From: Xylocopa sonorina
Taxonomy: Eukaryota > Arthropoda > Insecta > Hymenoptera > Apidae
Assembly (NCBI RefSeq): GCF_050948175.1
Contig: NW_027490118.1
Span: 744,001 to 808,000 of the forward strand
Reading direction: 5' to 3'
DNA length: 64,000 nucleotides
Positions within the stretch are counted from its first letter, which is position 1. Each line of letters starts with the position of its first letter. Below the pieces are notes generated by a model, which worked only from the letters and a program-made list of their open reading frames with translations, had not been told where the DNA came from and made no database searches. Positions 1 to 11,639 of this stretch are shown here, piece after piece. The translations under genes were made by a program, and so were the position numbers.

Positions 1-330
1 GGCATCGACGATGCAAGCGCGTATGCAATTTTCACGCTGGGCAGTTAATGATCGCCGAAAGCACGGACATCTCTTTCACGCTGGGCATTAAAATAGCGCA
101 TACAGAGAACATGCTGGTCATCCAGGCGAGGAAGCGCGGACAATCGCGTCACGCTGAAAAATATCTCTCTTAGACCTTTACCATCGTTTATAGCACGAAC
201 ATCTCTTGCGAGAACATGCTGGGCATCGACGATGGGCAAGCGCGTACAATTGTGTCACGTTGAAGTATATTTTGTATCTCGCCCATCGCAAGCGAGCTGG
301 CGCGTATAAAGTGCGCGCTGGACAATCTAC
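1..330. repeat. Degenerate repeat, two imperfect copies
   Basis: The block beginning GCATCGACGATG at the left edge recurs near 225, and in both places it is followed by a version of CAAGCGCGTA, CAATT and a CACGCTG/CACGTTG motif. Shorter words such as ACATGCTGG and CACGCTGGGC recur between them. This is an imperfect repeat about 220 bp apart that runs off the window. Open frames here are short and mutually overlapping on both strands, so I call no gene. Confidence 0.45.
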
Positions 331-1619
331 ACGGGACACCTTTTGGAAGTTCGTATCGGGCCTGCTCTGGCTGCAACAACATATTTGTGTCGTAAATGCC
401 ACATACCATCCGTCCCCTTAACGGGTTCGTGATCAGGAAATTTTCGTTCGAGCGGTTTCATTTTTATGGTTTTTTATTTGCGGGTTATATATATATTTCA
501 GTGTTATGGTCAATTTATATATTCGAGTGTTATGGTCAACGTATATTATTATTCAGGCTTTTCCTGTATTTTAGCACTTTAGCATTTTAGCTTTTTGGAG
601 ACTGGATAGGTATATATAAATCCACGCTCTCTTAGTGTACTGGACATTTCGTACACGTTGTCACGTCCATTTTGTCATTTTGTTAATTTTAAACTTTGTT
701 GGTTCGAGAACTCGGATTCCAAAGTTCCAGAATTGATACAAGGGTGGTACAATTTATACCCGAGTTTGAAAAACTCGCATAAAAAGTCACCAACGCCGCC
801 TTAGGACGCTTGCAACAATTGGGACATTCGGTCAAAGATTCCGACCCGTGGCCATGCAGTATGGAGAAAAATTCGATCACCGACACGGCACAGAGCAGTC
901 GAGAATGTATTCTCGAGGAGCGGTGGACTGCTTCTCAACCGAGGTCATAGAATAGCCACACGCCCGAGCGCTATTCCGGCTGGCCGGCTCCAGCCGGCGA
1001 GTCTCCTTACAGATACGAAACGGCCGGCGCCGCGCGGGCCGACGCACGGGCGCTTACGGTGGTAAACTCGCGCGGCAACAGACCGTCCGGAGAGACCGTT
1101 GTAACTTAGTCGCGCGGCGAACACACGTATAAAATCCTATTGACGTTGAACTTTTATGCACGGAAATTATGTAGACCTATTAAACATTGATGAATAAACA
1201 TATTTTCGAGATATAACAAAAAATCGATCAGAACATAGAAAAAAAGCAGTTGCAAAATTCGAAAAAACGAAAGAAAAGAAATATCGAAAATCTAATACGT
1301 ACGATCGATTACTACTATTAAATTAAGCAATATTATTAAAAAATACCATTTGATTATAAATAAAAATTATCGACAAATCGCAAAAAACCTCCGGCAGTGT
1401 CGTTTCCAAACGAACAAAAATAATGAATTCGATTAAACAATGCTACGGTAAGTACAATCAATAGGTTTTATTAAGGTTTTTCAAAAAAAATTTACAGGTC
1501 AACGGTTTAATTAATGAGAAAATAGCCAAAGAACGCGATTGAATTTTTTCGTCGCGTAAATTTTCCAAGTCCCACGGTCGATCTGTACCTCTAGGTGGGA
1601 ATATAAACTCCCTCTCGGA
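331..1619. other. No recognisable gene; GC-rich island inside AT-rich DNA
   Basis: A 13-base word GTGTTATGGTCAA occurs twice near 500 and 528. A TATA-like string (TATATATAAA) lies near 611. Bases about 950-1130 are strikingly GC-rich with CGCGCGG and CCGGC words, followed by another TATAAAA near 1130 and then AT-rich sequence. This could be the regulatory end of a retroelement, but I see no paired LTR, primer-binding site or protein motif. A GGTAAGT near 1446 is an isolated donor-like word. Confidence 0.35.
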
Positions 1620-1945
1620 ACTTTTTCAAGCTACCGCGGACGATTTCTAACTCTCGCTCGGCATTCTTTTTTCCAAACTATCGTCAATGTACGATTATTA
1701 ACTCTCGGTAGGATTCTTTTCTTCAAACTACTGTCAATATTCAAATTTTAACTCTTGGTTGAAATCTTTTTGTCAAACAATCGTGAATAAACGAATTTTA
1801 ACCCTAGGTTGGAATTTTTTTCTCCAAACTGTCGAGTATATATGAAATATGGGAATTTTTAGGTCAAACTATCGTTAATGTACGAACTTTAACTCTCGGT
1901 TGGAATTTTTTGGTCAAACTATCGTCAATGTACGAATTTCATGAG
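1620..1945. repeat. 50-bp tandem repeat, about six units
   Basis: The word CCAAACTATCGTCAATGTAC and its variants begin near 1673, 1723, 1773, 1824, 1864 and 1914, giving a 50-bp period with one 40-bp step. Between them lies an AACTCTCGGTTGGAATTTTT-like segment. The array abuts the 172-bp satellite directly on its right and is unrelated to it in sequence. Confidence 0.8.
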
Positions 1946-3255
1946 ATATGGAAATGAGATGCTATATCTCGTTTTATGAAGAACTTAAACTCTATTGCTT
2001 CGATGCATAGACATCTAGAAACACTACTCCGTAGCAAGGAAGAGTTGCATTTAGATTCTTTTATTATCGTTGAGGTATACATAACGCGTTGTATTGAATA
2101 TTGCATCTTATCATGAAACATAGAAATGAGATGCGATATCGCGTCTTATAAAGAATTAGAACTCTATTGCTTCAGTACGTTGACATCTAGAAACGCTATT
2201 TTGTTTTAAGTAAGTGTCGCATTTACATTTTTCTGTAGTGTAGACGAGATATACATCGCGTTGCATTGATATGACATTTTATTATGAGACATCGTAATAA
2301 GATACGATATGGCATTTTATGAAGCATTATAACTCCATTGCTTCGATACGTAGACATCTAGAAACGCTATTCTGTAGCAAGGAAGAGTTGCATTTGCATT
2401 CTCCTGAGGTGTAGGCGAGATGTACATAATGCGTTGCATTGAATTATACATCTTATCGTGAGACATAGAAATAATATGCGATCTCGCGTTTTATGAAGCA
2501 TTAGAACTCTATTGCTTCGATAAGTAGACATCTAGAATCGCATTTCGTTGTAAGGAAGTGCGGCACTTACATTCATTTGGAGCATAGACGAGATATACAT
2601 AATGCGTTGCATTGAATATGACATCTTATCATGAAAGATTGTAGTGAGATGCGACACCGAGTTGAATGAAGTATTCGAATTCTATTGCAACGACATATTG
2701 TGCATTTGGAATCGCTATGGCTTTGCATGGAATTGTAGAATTCACATCCCTGAGCCGGTTGGAAGCAGCCTATAAAGGCAACCCCTTTGCAAGGAAGTGT
2801 TGACATCGCATTCTTTTGAAGTGTAGAAGCAGATAAGCATAATGAGCTGAATAGAGCACTGAAATTTACTTTCATACTTCGAACTGTTGACTTGAAATGC
2901 GATATCGCATTTTATGGATTATTTAAGCTCTATTGCTTCGATACGTAAACTTCTACAAACGCTATCCCGTTGCAAGGAAGTATGGGATTTACATCTTTCG
3001 GAGTGTAGATGCAGATACGCAAAACAAGTTGCATTGAACATTACATCTTATCACGAAGCATTGAAGTGAGATGCGACATCGCGTCGAGTGAAATATTAGA
3101 ACTCTATTGCTTCGACACGTAGACATCTACAAACACTATCCCTTTACAAGGGTGTGTGGAGTTCACATTCGTTCGAAGTGTAGAATAGTTAAACATAACG
3201 CGTTACATGGAATATTACATGTTACATTAAACATTGATTTAAAATCGCAATATCG
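1946..3255 (+). repeat. 172-bp satellite, block 1
   Basis: Tandem copies of the window's main satellite. The marker GACATCTAGAAACGCTAT and its variants recur near 2010, 2185, 2355, 2528, 2945 and 3120, mostly 170-175 bp apart. One interval is about 247 bp because of an internal duplication or insertion near 2700-2790. I define the plus orientation by AAGCAGATAAGCATAATG. Copies here belong mostly to the subfamily with GCGATATCGC and an ACGCGTTGCATTGA segment. Open frames across the block are incidental. Confidence 0.85.
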
Positions 3256-3978
3256 CGATGAATGTTATTTCTTACTATTTAAAGTGAAACATTGAGGTTT
3301 GTTTATAATCTAATGGAATTTAATTACCATTTGATTCAAATTGACAATGATAATCTTCCATAGTTCAACTGTTTTGTGAGCTGTCCTCAGGAATCCACAG
3401 CTCAGTACTTGTAAAATGGACGACAAACGAAGAGCCTAACCAAACGAAATCAAACCGATTTTTGAATACTAATATTATCATGTTTAACTTATCCTGCAAA
3501 CTATTAAAATGTCCTTCGAATATTGCTTATTCACTTCCTTCCACCACTGTTTACAATACGTATGTTTCATTTACTATGAAAACCGTAGGTATTATCGCAT
3601 TTCTTTACTTTTTGTAACCTTCAATGGCTTCATATGACAGGTCGTTGAACTTGTTTTAAACTGCTCTATCGTATTACGGAAGAATGAACATAGCAATTCA
3701 TTTTAAGAAATGAAGGTGACCTTCAAATGTCCAACATACCTCCACTTCCAAAAATCTATTTTCATCAACGGATGGGCCCTTTGTATTGTGCAATTTTATA
3801 TCAGAAAATCTTTTATATCTGTCCAATCCTGTATATTGTTATGGATGTGTCCAGCAAGGCAACGATGAACAAAGTTAAATTTAATATTACAATGTTTATT
3901 ATACTATTTATAAAATATTTGTTTTTCTGGAATTTAGCCAAAAAACAATGTTTACGATGTCGGCAGATGAATGTATTT

Positions 3979-4660
3979 GCCTTAGGTTCCCAAGAGCTGA
4001 CAATTTCGAAAGTAGAATATTTCTTTACTTCGCTAACCAAATAATTGCAAACGTTAAGTAAAGTGCGTGTCTTTCAAAACAGTCAGATGCAAATTACGAA
4101 ACAACGTTTCTGAGAAATGGTACGTATCATTCTTTTTTAATTTCCGTTTTTTTAATCAGAGGAAATTTAATTGAAATATCCGCAAAATCTAAGGACAAAA
4201 AAGTTATTATAATCTATATGATGGTGATAAAGGATAAGTATACGGAACTGAAAATGGAAAGTAGCTCCAATGATGCTTCTACGTCAATAAAGTCAGTTAA
4301 ACAAAGAACTATTGTAAAAATCAGGTATAATTAATATTACTTCTGCACAAAAGCTATAATATAATTGGACCGAAATGGATACAAAAGAGGCAATTATATC
4401 TATACGTTCTATTCTATGCAAAGGCAAATATGTCAAAGAGAAAAAATGTATTACTTACAAATTACTTATGTTCGCAGAGATCTCACTAATTCAGTCTTCT
4501 CGTCTTGCAGAACTAATCATTCATTTGGCATGAAAAGGGGTCGAGAAATAGTAAAAGGTTATTACGTATTTCATAGCCTCACTCGATGCGTCGATTGGAT
4601 CACGTAAAACATCAGATACTAATTCCATCTACACCTTCAGACCTTAAATATATAATTTCA
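3979..4660 (+). pseudogene. Coiled-coil-like exon fragments (copy A)
   Basis: I do not recognise the protein. A first exon-like stretch opens with ATG near 3979 (residues MSADECICLR) and ends in a GTACGT donor-like site near 4119. In copy A it contains stops. A second stretch near 4219 reads MVIKDKYTELKMESS then SIKSVKQRT. Copy B has about 18 extra charged residues at the same place, so A carries a deletion. A final stretch after a TCTTGCAG acceptor-like site near 4508 ends in a tail close to SDTNSIYTFRP followed by a stop that copy B shares. The Lys/Glu/Gln-rich composition suggests a coiled coil. Exon structure with plausible splice sites argues for an unprocessed gene copy. Copy C lacks this region entirely. 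Confidence 0.4.
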
Positions 4661-6310
4661 ACAACATATTTAATACTGTTTAAATAACATTTTTCTAATT
4701 ATTTACATCTATGCCTAATAAATATATATTAATCGAATAAGTTGCTTTGAAAAGTTGCGTTGCAAAGAATAAAAAAAACTGAGGATTACAAATCTGAGCA
4801 TTACATAGCAAACGAGCATTACATATATAATGTTACATGTAACAAAAGATGAAGACCAAAAAGATCGTATATAAGTCGAATTCACAATGCGGTCATAGAG
4901 ATACAGAAATGGCAAAAATTGCAAGCAATAATTAACAAAATTCAAAAAGGGGGATGAAAGTCCATCTCCTTAACGATGATAAGAAACAAGTCTGCCTCAT
5001 GTACTATAATATCCCAAACAGCCAGCGATTGGCACATTAATGACAACGGATGGAACGAATTCCGTGGTAGAACTGTGCTAAAACAGTGCTCCTGCTCAGC
5101 TCTTGTAACGGCATACTCTTAATACTGGAGCGACACTCGTATCAGGGTACTATTAAAGCACCGCGATAAAATACACGGGCTACATGGCCGTGGCAATAAC
5201 ACTATCAGCTCACCATAGCTGCACGCGTGGTAATGGCGTAGGATGACATTTATTAATGGGAAAGCTGTTTCCATAAAAATTATAAACGAATAAGAAAAAT
5301 GACTAAACTAAGCAATTTATTTATTTTCATTCCAAAATAGATACAGCGACACAAAACAAAGACATAAGAACGTGATTTTATTATTTTCGGTACATTAGCT
5401 AGATACGGCGATTTTTTCCATATAGTCGTTAATTACTTTATCATAAAAATATATACATTTACTTTATATATATTTTTTTCATTTCATCGTTACAAATTCA
5501 TGCAATTAAGAGTTATATTAAAAACGATGACCGCATGTTATTTAAGAAATTTCACAAGGCGAAGTTATCGCAACAGCATGACTTTTTATTTTATAAGTAA
5601 TATTTTATTTTATAAATAATATTTATAGTATATGACGGGATGAAAGAAATATATCTGACTCGCTCAATAACTATAAATATAGGAAAATGACTATCAAAAT
5701 GTCTATCAATACTCATATTGTATAACATCTACTGACATCTAACGGTTTTAATTTGGACCCTATGCCAATGCTGAGTCTTATGTTTGGACCCAAATGTGAC
5801 CCTACGTCATTGCTGAGAAGATTCATGAATGAAACGATGACACGCATGTCACGATGGTCCTGGTGCTGCGCGATTCACACGGTGTGCTACGCTTGCCTAG
5901 AACGTGCTGGTAACACGTTCTGGCATTTTAGATGACACTCCTCAGAAGTGGCAATATAGTGCCGGTATGGTGTCGCCACCATCTTGCAGCTTGTTATCTG
6001 GGATGCTTTCTAGAGCTTTATTCGGAATTGAATTTGAACACATAGCTACTTAATCGCGAATTTGTATGTACATAATTATACATGACTGCATAAAAACAAT
6101 ATCATACACTTTTATAATCAATGCGATATAAGAATATAACACGGAGAACTATCCACTCGTATCAGGAGTAAAACTTAATATATCAAATGACAGCACACAA
6201 TATATTACTGAAAGTATAATGATATGAATAGCAAGAAAAACATATTTATTTGTTAGATGTTTATAAATTCAAATTTAAAAGACAAAGTCACATTTAATAT
6301 ATTATTGTTT
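4661..6310. other. Duplicon interior, no gene recognised
   Basis: AT-rich sequence shared with copies B and C. Around 5090-5240 there is a GC-richer conserved block (GCACCGCGATA, CACCATAGCTGC). Around 5755-5935 lies a run of about 60 codons not preserved as a frame in B or C, so I do not call it. No domain is visible. Confidence 0.5.
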
Positions 6311-6317
6311 AACAAGA

Positions 6318-6546
6318 TGATATAATGTTGTTTCAGATAGGCGTGGAGAACTAGCTGGTACTTCTGTCAATGTAATTTTATTTCTTCTGGATACAGTAAA
6401 TACACATTTGCAATCTAAGCATGGTTTCATTAGATCTGGTGTAATTTCCAAATTTTAAAAAGGGATGATGGCAGTAGTAGTTGGTTCAGCGCCAGGTGAT
6501 AAACATATGCAACAAGCAAAGCGACGTAAACGGATTTAAAATGTTC
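6318..6546 (-). pseudogene. Cysteine-rich terminal exon, unidentified (copy A)
   Basis: Read on the minus strand, this segment begins with a cysteine cluster (FACCICLSPGAEPTTT), continues to MKPCLDCKCVF and ends near TEVPASSPRL. The same frame is open in copy C (60868-61103), where it runs to a stop after LVKQ, and is nearly preserved in copy B. In A the frame is broken by a stop after the proline near AIIPF, and the acceptor AG seen in B and C has become CCG. Conservation of the peptide across three otherwise divergent copies is the reason for calling it. Two Cys clusters (CCxC and CxxCxC) suggest metal binding. I cannot assign a family. It lies in the same orientation as the HSDL2 exons. 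Confidence 0.5.
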
Positions 6547-8194
6547 AAGATTATATAAATTACACTATTACACTTTTTCAATCCATTTGGCGTTTCTGTT
6601 CTTTGTAACTTACAAAGAGTCTTAAGAATGTAACGTAATGTAACGAAGTTTGGAAACAAAGAAGGCTGGCCTTAATCTCAGATAAAGGAACCCTGGATCT
6701 GCTGGGTGTCGTGGTTACCAGCCTGCTGTGTCAAGGGACATGTCATTCAGTTTTAATGTTCTAAACGAGAACAATTCAAATAAATCTGGAGTCAACACAT
6801 TCGAAGAAAAATTCTTCCAGTGAAGAATGCTGTCTGCTGTGCAATAGCAGCTTTACATCCACTTGATATCCTACAGAAAATCTTATGCCATTTTTTAACT
6901 ATGAAACCTATTATGTGGTATTTCAGCAACTGCTACAGAAATTTAAATACGTCAAAATTGCAGCACGCAGGTGTGTAAATATCACTTCGTGATATCATTT
7001 CATTTTGGCAGTTATACTTGTATATAAGCAACCATCCAGGCATAAAGCTTCATAATCTTTCAACTATAAAATAATTATGATACATTAGACTTTTTACTGG
7101 CGTTGGTCTATTTTATCATTTTCGGAACATGTGGAAATGTTGAATATGAATAACTATGTTCATTTTATTATAAATGTATGAGTAAAGTTCAATCTACATA
7201 AATAAATATTTTCATACGTAATTTATTTAATTTTTATCATTTAGCGTTACAAAATATATTACAAAAATATATAAAAATATATTTTTCTTCAGTTTTTTAA
7301 ATATTTTAAATAATTTATATTATCGTATTAAACTTTTACAAAAAGTAACAAAACTTTTATAAGTAGGAATAATTTTTCCTTAATTAGTTAATATGTCGGT
7401 TCTCTTTAAGAAAACGGTATTTAATTTTTCAAAGTAAGTTTCGACTTTAAATTGACCATTAATTTCACTAACTTCATGCTTTTCGTAGATTACCGCTAAT
7501 TTTCAACTTTCCCATTACGGCTTTGTCGATGCAAACTTTAATTCTCCGAAAAATATATAATATTATGTTATAAGTAAAATTATTTTGCATGTCTAATTGA
7601 TTGAACGTAAAAAATATTTTTTTTTCATGAGAAAGCATTGTGAGAAAATTTTGAGAATCCATTGTTAATGTTGTACATAATGGTTGACTAGGTTCTCCTC
7701 TCCCTGCCGCACCTTTTTACCATTTTTAAGATCCAAAAACCGTGTACCAGCTTCGTCATTTTTAAAATTTACGAAATTTACATATTATAAATTTTTTCAA
7801 AAGTGATGTTAATTAACTCTTGAATTATGGTTGCTTGGGCAATTAATCAGACTGATCTATAATGTGCTGTAATTTTCGAGGACTAATAAATTTTTTTTAA
7901 CTTAATGAACAATATAATATTTGAGCTTTGAGTTTTGTTAACAAACTCGCTGTTTAAATTAGTTTGGATGACAATTAATATTCGTATGATCTCTTCCTCT
8001 GATTTATCTGTATAATTTGTTCGTTCTTTTCAATTGTCTTATTTAATTATCAAAATCTATATGTTCCAAATTCTCCTCTAGGAGGGAATCAGGCAACAAT
8101 TTATCTTATCAATAATATTTATATTCTGCAAAATAAATTGATTTGTTTACTAAAATATAAATTATACATTCATGTATTAATTGTAAACCTTCAG

Positions 8195-8875
8195 TTAATT
8201 ATTCACACCTGGATTATACGCATAATGGGTAAAATCAGACATTCCTTCAGCTTTGTAATATTGCCTCATCGATTAAAGACTGATTAGTAACAGATTTACT
8301 GTCTTTGCAAAATAAAAGCGTACATTGCATCACGCATTATTTCCAGCTTCCCACTATAATTTTGTGATTCTGAACCAACAAACATCTCTATCGCAGCAAT
8401 ATGTATACCTGAAACAACGCGTGCGTAAGGCAATCTCAAATTGAGAGAATTATTTTTCTTAACAATGAAATTAGAAATATATATAATTTACTGCTGTCTT
8501 TGACAAGACTGCATTCACAGCAATACCATTATTTTCATATTCATCGGCCCTTTCAAGAGCACACATTAACATTCTAAACTTGGATATTATATAATCGACA
8601 CAAGTTTGAAACCATATTCGTTTAATTTTTATACTTAGTGGTGGACTGATATTTATTATATGAGGATTTGCATCTTTCTTTAAATATGGTAAGCATATTT
8701 TGGATCTGAAAATAAGTATTGTGCCATATTAGTGAATTTTATTCCTACAACTAAAACAGAACTTTTATACTTACACTAGAAATGTTCCTCTAGAATTGAT
8801 ATTGTTCACAAGATTATAATTTTTCATACCTATGGATTCCATGCGTGGTTAAAGTAATAGCGCTAGCACTATTAA
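8195..8875 (-). pseudogene. HSDL2: HSDL2-like short-chain dehydrogenase, 3' exons only, truncated
   Basis: On the minus strand three exon-like blocks read as hydroxysteroid dehydrogenase-like protein 2. Block 1 (about 8775-8873) has SASAITLT and, after a frame change, NNINSRGTFL. Block 2 (about 8493-8705) has SKICLPYLKK, IINISPPLS and the active-site-like YIISK, where the family has YxxxK. Block 3 (8195-8408) has IHIAAIEMF, MRDAMYA, then SVTNQSLIDEAI and a tail ending in NPGVNN before a stop. A GTAAGT donor (8770-8774) and a TTTTCAG acceptor flank the first intron, so this is an unprocessed copy. Block 1 needs one frame change and block 3 at least two. The Rossmann N-terminus and C-terminal SCP2 region are absent. 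In the known family this is a mitochondrial/peroxisomal SDR of lipid metabolism. Here it is dead. Confidence 0.82.
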
Positions 8876-9415
8876 CACTTTCAGCACTTCAGGACTTGAG
8901 TGGCAAATGGTTTTGTGAGAGCCCATATGTGGCGTTCGTTATTGTCAGGCCGGTGGAGTCATCTCTGTGAAAACTGCTCAACTTGTTCGCAATTTTGTTT
9001 CAGCAGTGTTTGAAGAGATGGCGAAACGAGTCAATACATGCCTATGGATGGGTGTTCCCATTAAGAATATCTTATAAGTTACCGATGGATGGTGCTGCTC
9101 GCGGTCGGTTACTCACAATCGACCGACGGCTGGTGCTGCTTGTGCTTAATAATCCATAAATTATCGACGACTAATGAGACCAACAATCGATAGAGCATGT
9201 TTTCACATAGAGCTGGTGCAACCAATAGTAGGTAACTCAAAATTTATCAACAACTGGTGTTGCCTGCGGTCGGTGACTCACGATATAACGGCAGTAGGTA
9301 ATCCCCGCGGTAGATAACTTATGATATAATAACGGCTGGTATTGCAAATAGTCTAGAATTCAAGAACTATCAACGGATGGCATTGCCAACGATCGGTAAT
9401 TCATCTCTTATGTGG
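8872..9415 (+). mobile_element. piggyBac-like terminal segment with internal repeats
   Basis: The HSDL2-like exon stops exactly at a TTAA (8872-8875), and the next bases, CACTTTCAGCACTTCAGGAC, look like a piggyBac inverted terminus (compare CACTTTGACTGCCA of the element at 20669). From about 9040 to 9400 there are imperfect repeats with the words GGTGCTGC, GCGGTCGGTTACTCAC and CGACGGCTGGTG, resembling the subterminal repeats next to other piggyBac ends in this window. No matching right terminus or second TTAA was found, so this is probably a solo end. Confidence 0.5.
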
Positions 9416-9660
9416 CTTAACTTAATCTAACATCCTTTAAACTTAATTTAAGCCTAGCTAACCTCAGTTACACATAATCTGACTTTACCTGCCTTCACTC
9501 AATTCTAACCCAATCTGACACAATCTAACATTACCTTTCTTAAACATTAAGAAATCAAACCTACGCTTTCTTAAATCTAACACAACATAACTAAGCAACC
9601 CACAAGCATTTCCAAACATAACCCAACCTAAACTAACCTAGCGCAATCTAACTAAATCGT
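9416..9660. repeat. Degenerate CCTAA/CTTAA-rich tract
   Basis: About 245 bases of very low G content made of variants of CTAACCTAA, CTTAACTTAA, TCTAACA and AACCTAAACTAACC. It resembles a heavily mutated form of the insect telomeric pentamer (TTAGG on the other strand). Simple drift of an AC/T-rich repeat is an alternative. It directly precedes the non-LTR element. Confidence 0.5.
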
Positions 9661-10900
9661 ACATAACCACACTTCCATCTCGGAACGGAAGCAACCTCCG
9701 CAACTTTCCCAGGAACAAGGCTATGCAGTAAGCCTTCCGCTAAGTTACGGAGTGGCAGAGATCCGCTCCAATTGAACGTTTTTTCACGTAATATAATATT
9801 ACAATCGGCGGGTTCAAACAGAGTGGGGCCGCATTGGATGCAGTAGCGCCTTCGATTAAATGAAAACGAACAGTCGGAAAAAAATAAAACATTACTAACA
9901 AATCGTACGGAAATCAGATATTTCGACGCGTGTCCAATATACATCTAACTAAACCGTAATTCGAAGAATACAAAGGATAAGTGGAAATATTCTCCAATAT
10001 GTGACATACACAAATCAGCGGATGCAAGAGAGAACACTCGATCTCGGAGTAGCGAGACCGGGGCTTCATCATGAAGTAATCGTATAACGCTGGTTCCGGG
10101 ATGGCGCAGGGAGGAAATGTGGAGGATAGAGAACATAAAATAACAACAACACAACTAAAGAGGAAGAAAAAGAAAATCTGTGGAAACATTGCATTTATTA
10201 AGGGGAAATCCTACAAATATCAAACAACTGATTATATACCATACCGTCGGGTAAGGTACAACGAAATAGACCATATCGTGAGAGAAAATAAAAAAATCGA
10301 GAAACTTAAAAAGAAAATAATACTTCAGACTGAACGTATCACTGATTCCGGCAAGCTTAATGGAAAACACGACTAGGAATCGGTTATAGTATAAGATAGA
10401 TGCTGGTCGCGGTTCAGGTGGCCCTGCGAGTTCTTCGCCCGCATCAGGGCAGGCAGTAGGATGATGGATGGCCTGCAGCTTCCCCCCCCCCCCCAACCCC
10501 CACCACCGGCATGAGCGAGGCTGCTGTGCATATGCTGCTGAAAAATGCTGCTGGCTCGCGATTCGGAATCAGCCTCATCGGGTCCTGGAAGAAGATTAAT
10601 TGTTGGGCAGGCAGTTTGGAGCGCATTGTTGATGATACCAAAGAATAGGAAAATAGATATGGATACGAAATGCGTATATAAAGGAGAAAAAGAAAACCTC
10701 GGAGGGCACAGGCACGCATGGAGATGCATCAGGAGTCGAAGTAAGGGAACCGAAAAAAGGGGCAGGATAATGGGAAAGCTACTGATAAGAATAACGTCCT
10801 CACTTTCAAATAGAAGACTAGGCAGCCACATATTAGACGTAATGATAGATATTATGAGCAAGGATACGACGAAGGTAATGACATATTAAAAAATGTTAAT
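9661..10900 (+). mobile_element. 5' region of a decayed R1-clade non-LTR element
   Basis: This stretch leads into the Gag-like remnant. Lys/Arg-rich plus-strand frames near 10101-10376 and 10545-10889 are compatible with the basic N-terminal half of an R1-type ORF1 but contain stops between them. A run of C residues lies at about 10484-10494. The exact 5' end is unknown; I place it where the CCTAA-like tract stops. The longer minus-strand frames here are shadows. Confidence 0.45.
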
Positions 10901-11587
10901 GGGAAACATGAGGCATATAAAAAGAACTGGGATCGAACAGTTGATCGAACTAGTGGCGAACGGTACAGTGAATAATGAAGTAATTAAAGGAGTAGTAAGC
11001 ATTCGAGGACAAACAACGGGATGAGGAAAAACAGGAGAAACGACAGCAATACGAAAAGATGACGCAAGAAAATTGAGAGCGGGAGGTATTATCCTAGAAT
11101 TTAACAGGAAAACAAGTGTAGAGAACAAAATAAAGGAGATGAAAGGAACTCTGGAAAAAGAATTCGAAGATAACCATACGAGTGCGAGTATAATGCTCCA
11201 ACTAAAGGACATATACCCGTTAGGTGACCAGAGAAGAAATGAAGGTAGTATATGAAACGAACACTGAAAATAATCGAAGGAAAGTATAGCGGTATAAACG
11301 TCAAGTTGTTGAAACAAACGTGGAGAGGCTGCGGAGTCGCGTTAGTTGAATTTGGGCAGGAATACAGTAAAAATCTGGAGAAGGTCCAACGACTCAGAAT
11401 AGCATTAACACCTTGTCTCTACAAAGTGCTACCGAGAATAGAGAGATGCTTCAAATGTCATAAACTGGGACCTATAGGCAGATATTGCGAAGAAGTCAAA
11501 GATAATAAGGGAATCTGCAGAAGATGCGGATCCCAGATTTATACGATGATCGGTTGTATCACGAATAAACCGAAATGTATCATCTGA
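10901..11587 (+). pseudogene. R1-clade non-LTR ORF1 (Gag-like), broken
   Basis: Two plus-strand frames carry the pattern of R1/TRAS-type ORF1. The first has RAGGIILEF (around 11073), where the family shows a T-x-G-G-hydrophobic motif. After a frameshift near 11225 the second reads WRGCGVALVEFG, then CLYKVLPRIERCFKCHKLG and later CRRCGS with a further Cys near the end. These are two CCHC-type zinc-knuckle remnants in which the expected His positions are partly lost. The expected third knuckle is only partly visible before the stop at 11587. In the family this protein binds the element RNA. At least two frameshifts and the lost knuckle residues show it is inactive. Confidence 0.75.
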
Positions 11588-11639
11588 AGCGAGGCAGGAA
11601 GAGGGAATCCGTACATCAGACACGTTACCGGAGCTTTAA

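Larger units (their letters stand above)
3256..8875 (+). repeat. Duplicon copy A
   Basis: This segment aligns by eye with 44615-49042 (same orientation) and 58966-62957 (opposite orientation). Shared landmarks include the TTAATTACC segment near 3320, the GAGCTGTCCTCA word near 3378, a GC-richer block near 5100-5240, GCTGGCGTTGGTCTA-like sequence near 7095 and the GGAGAGGAGAACC complement near 7695. The left part found in copies B and C (about 640 bp) is missing, because satellite joins at about 3255. The right part holds HSDL2-like exons that B lacks. Copies differ by substitutions and several 30-bp to 1.4-kb indels, so the duplications are not recent. Confidence 0.85.

Noticed and set aside
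5753..5935. 60-codon frame with Cys and Met in duplicon copy A
   Set aside because: The frame is not maintained in copies B (about 47400-47560) or C (about 61450-61560), so there is no sign of coding constraint.
3256..8875. Copy A as a Helitron or Maverick transposon
   Set aside because: No polymerase, helicase, integrase or recognisable terminal motif was seen. Gene-derived exons with introns fit segmental duplication better.
10155..10861. Long minus-strand open frames with hydrophobic residues opposite the non-LTR element
   Set aside because: They lie antisense to Lys-rich ORF1 sequence, whose complement naturally encodes Leu/Phe-rich frames, and have no domain.
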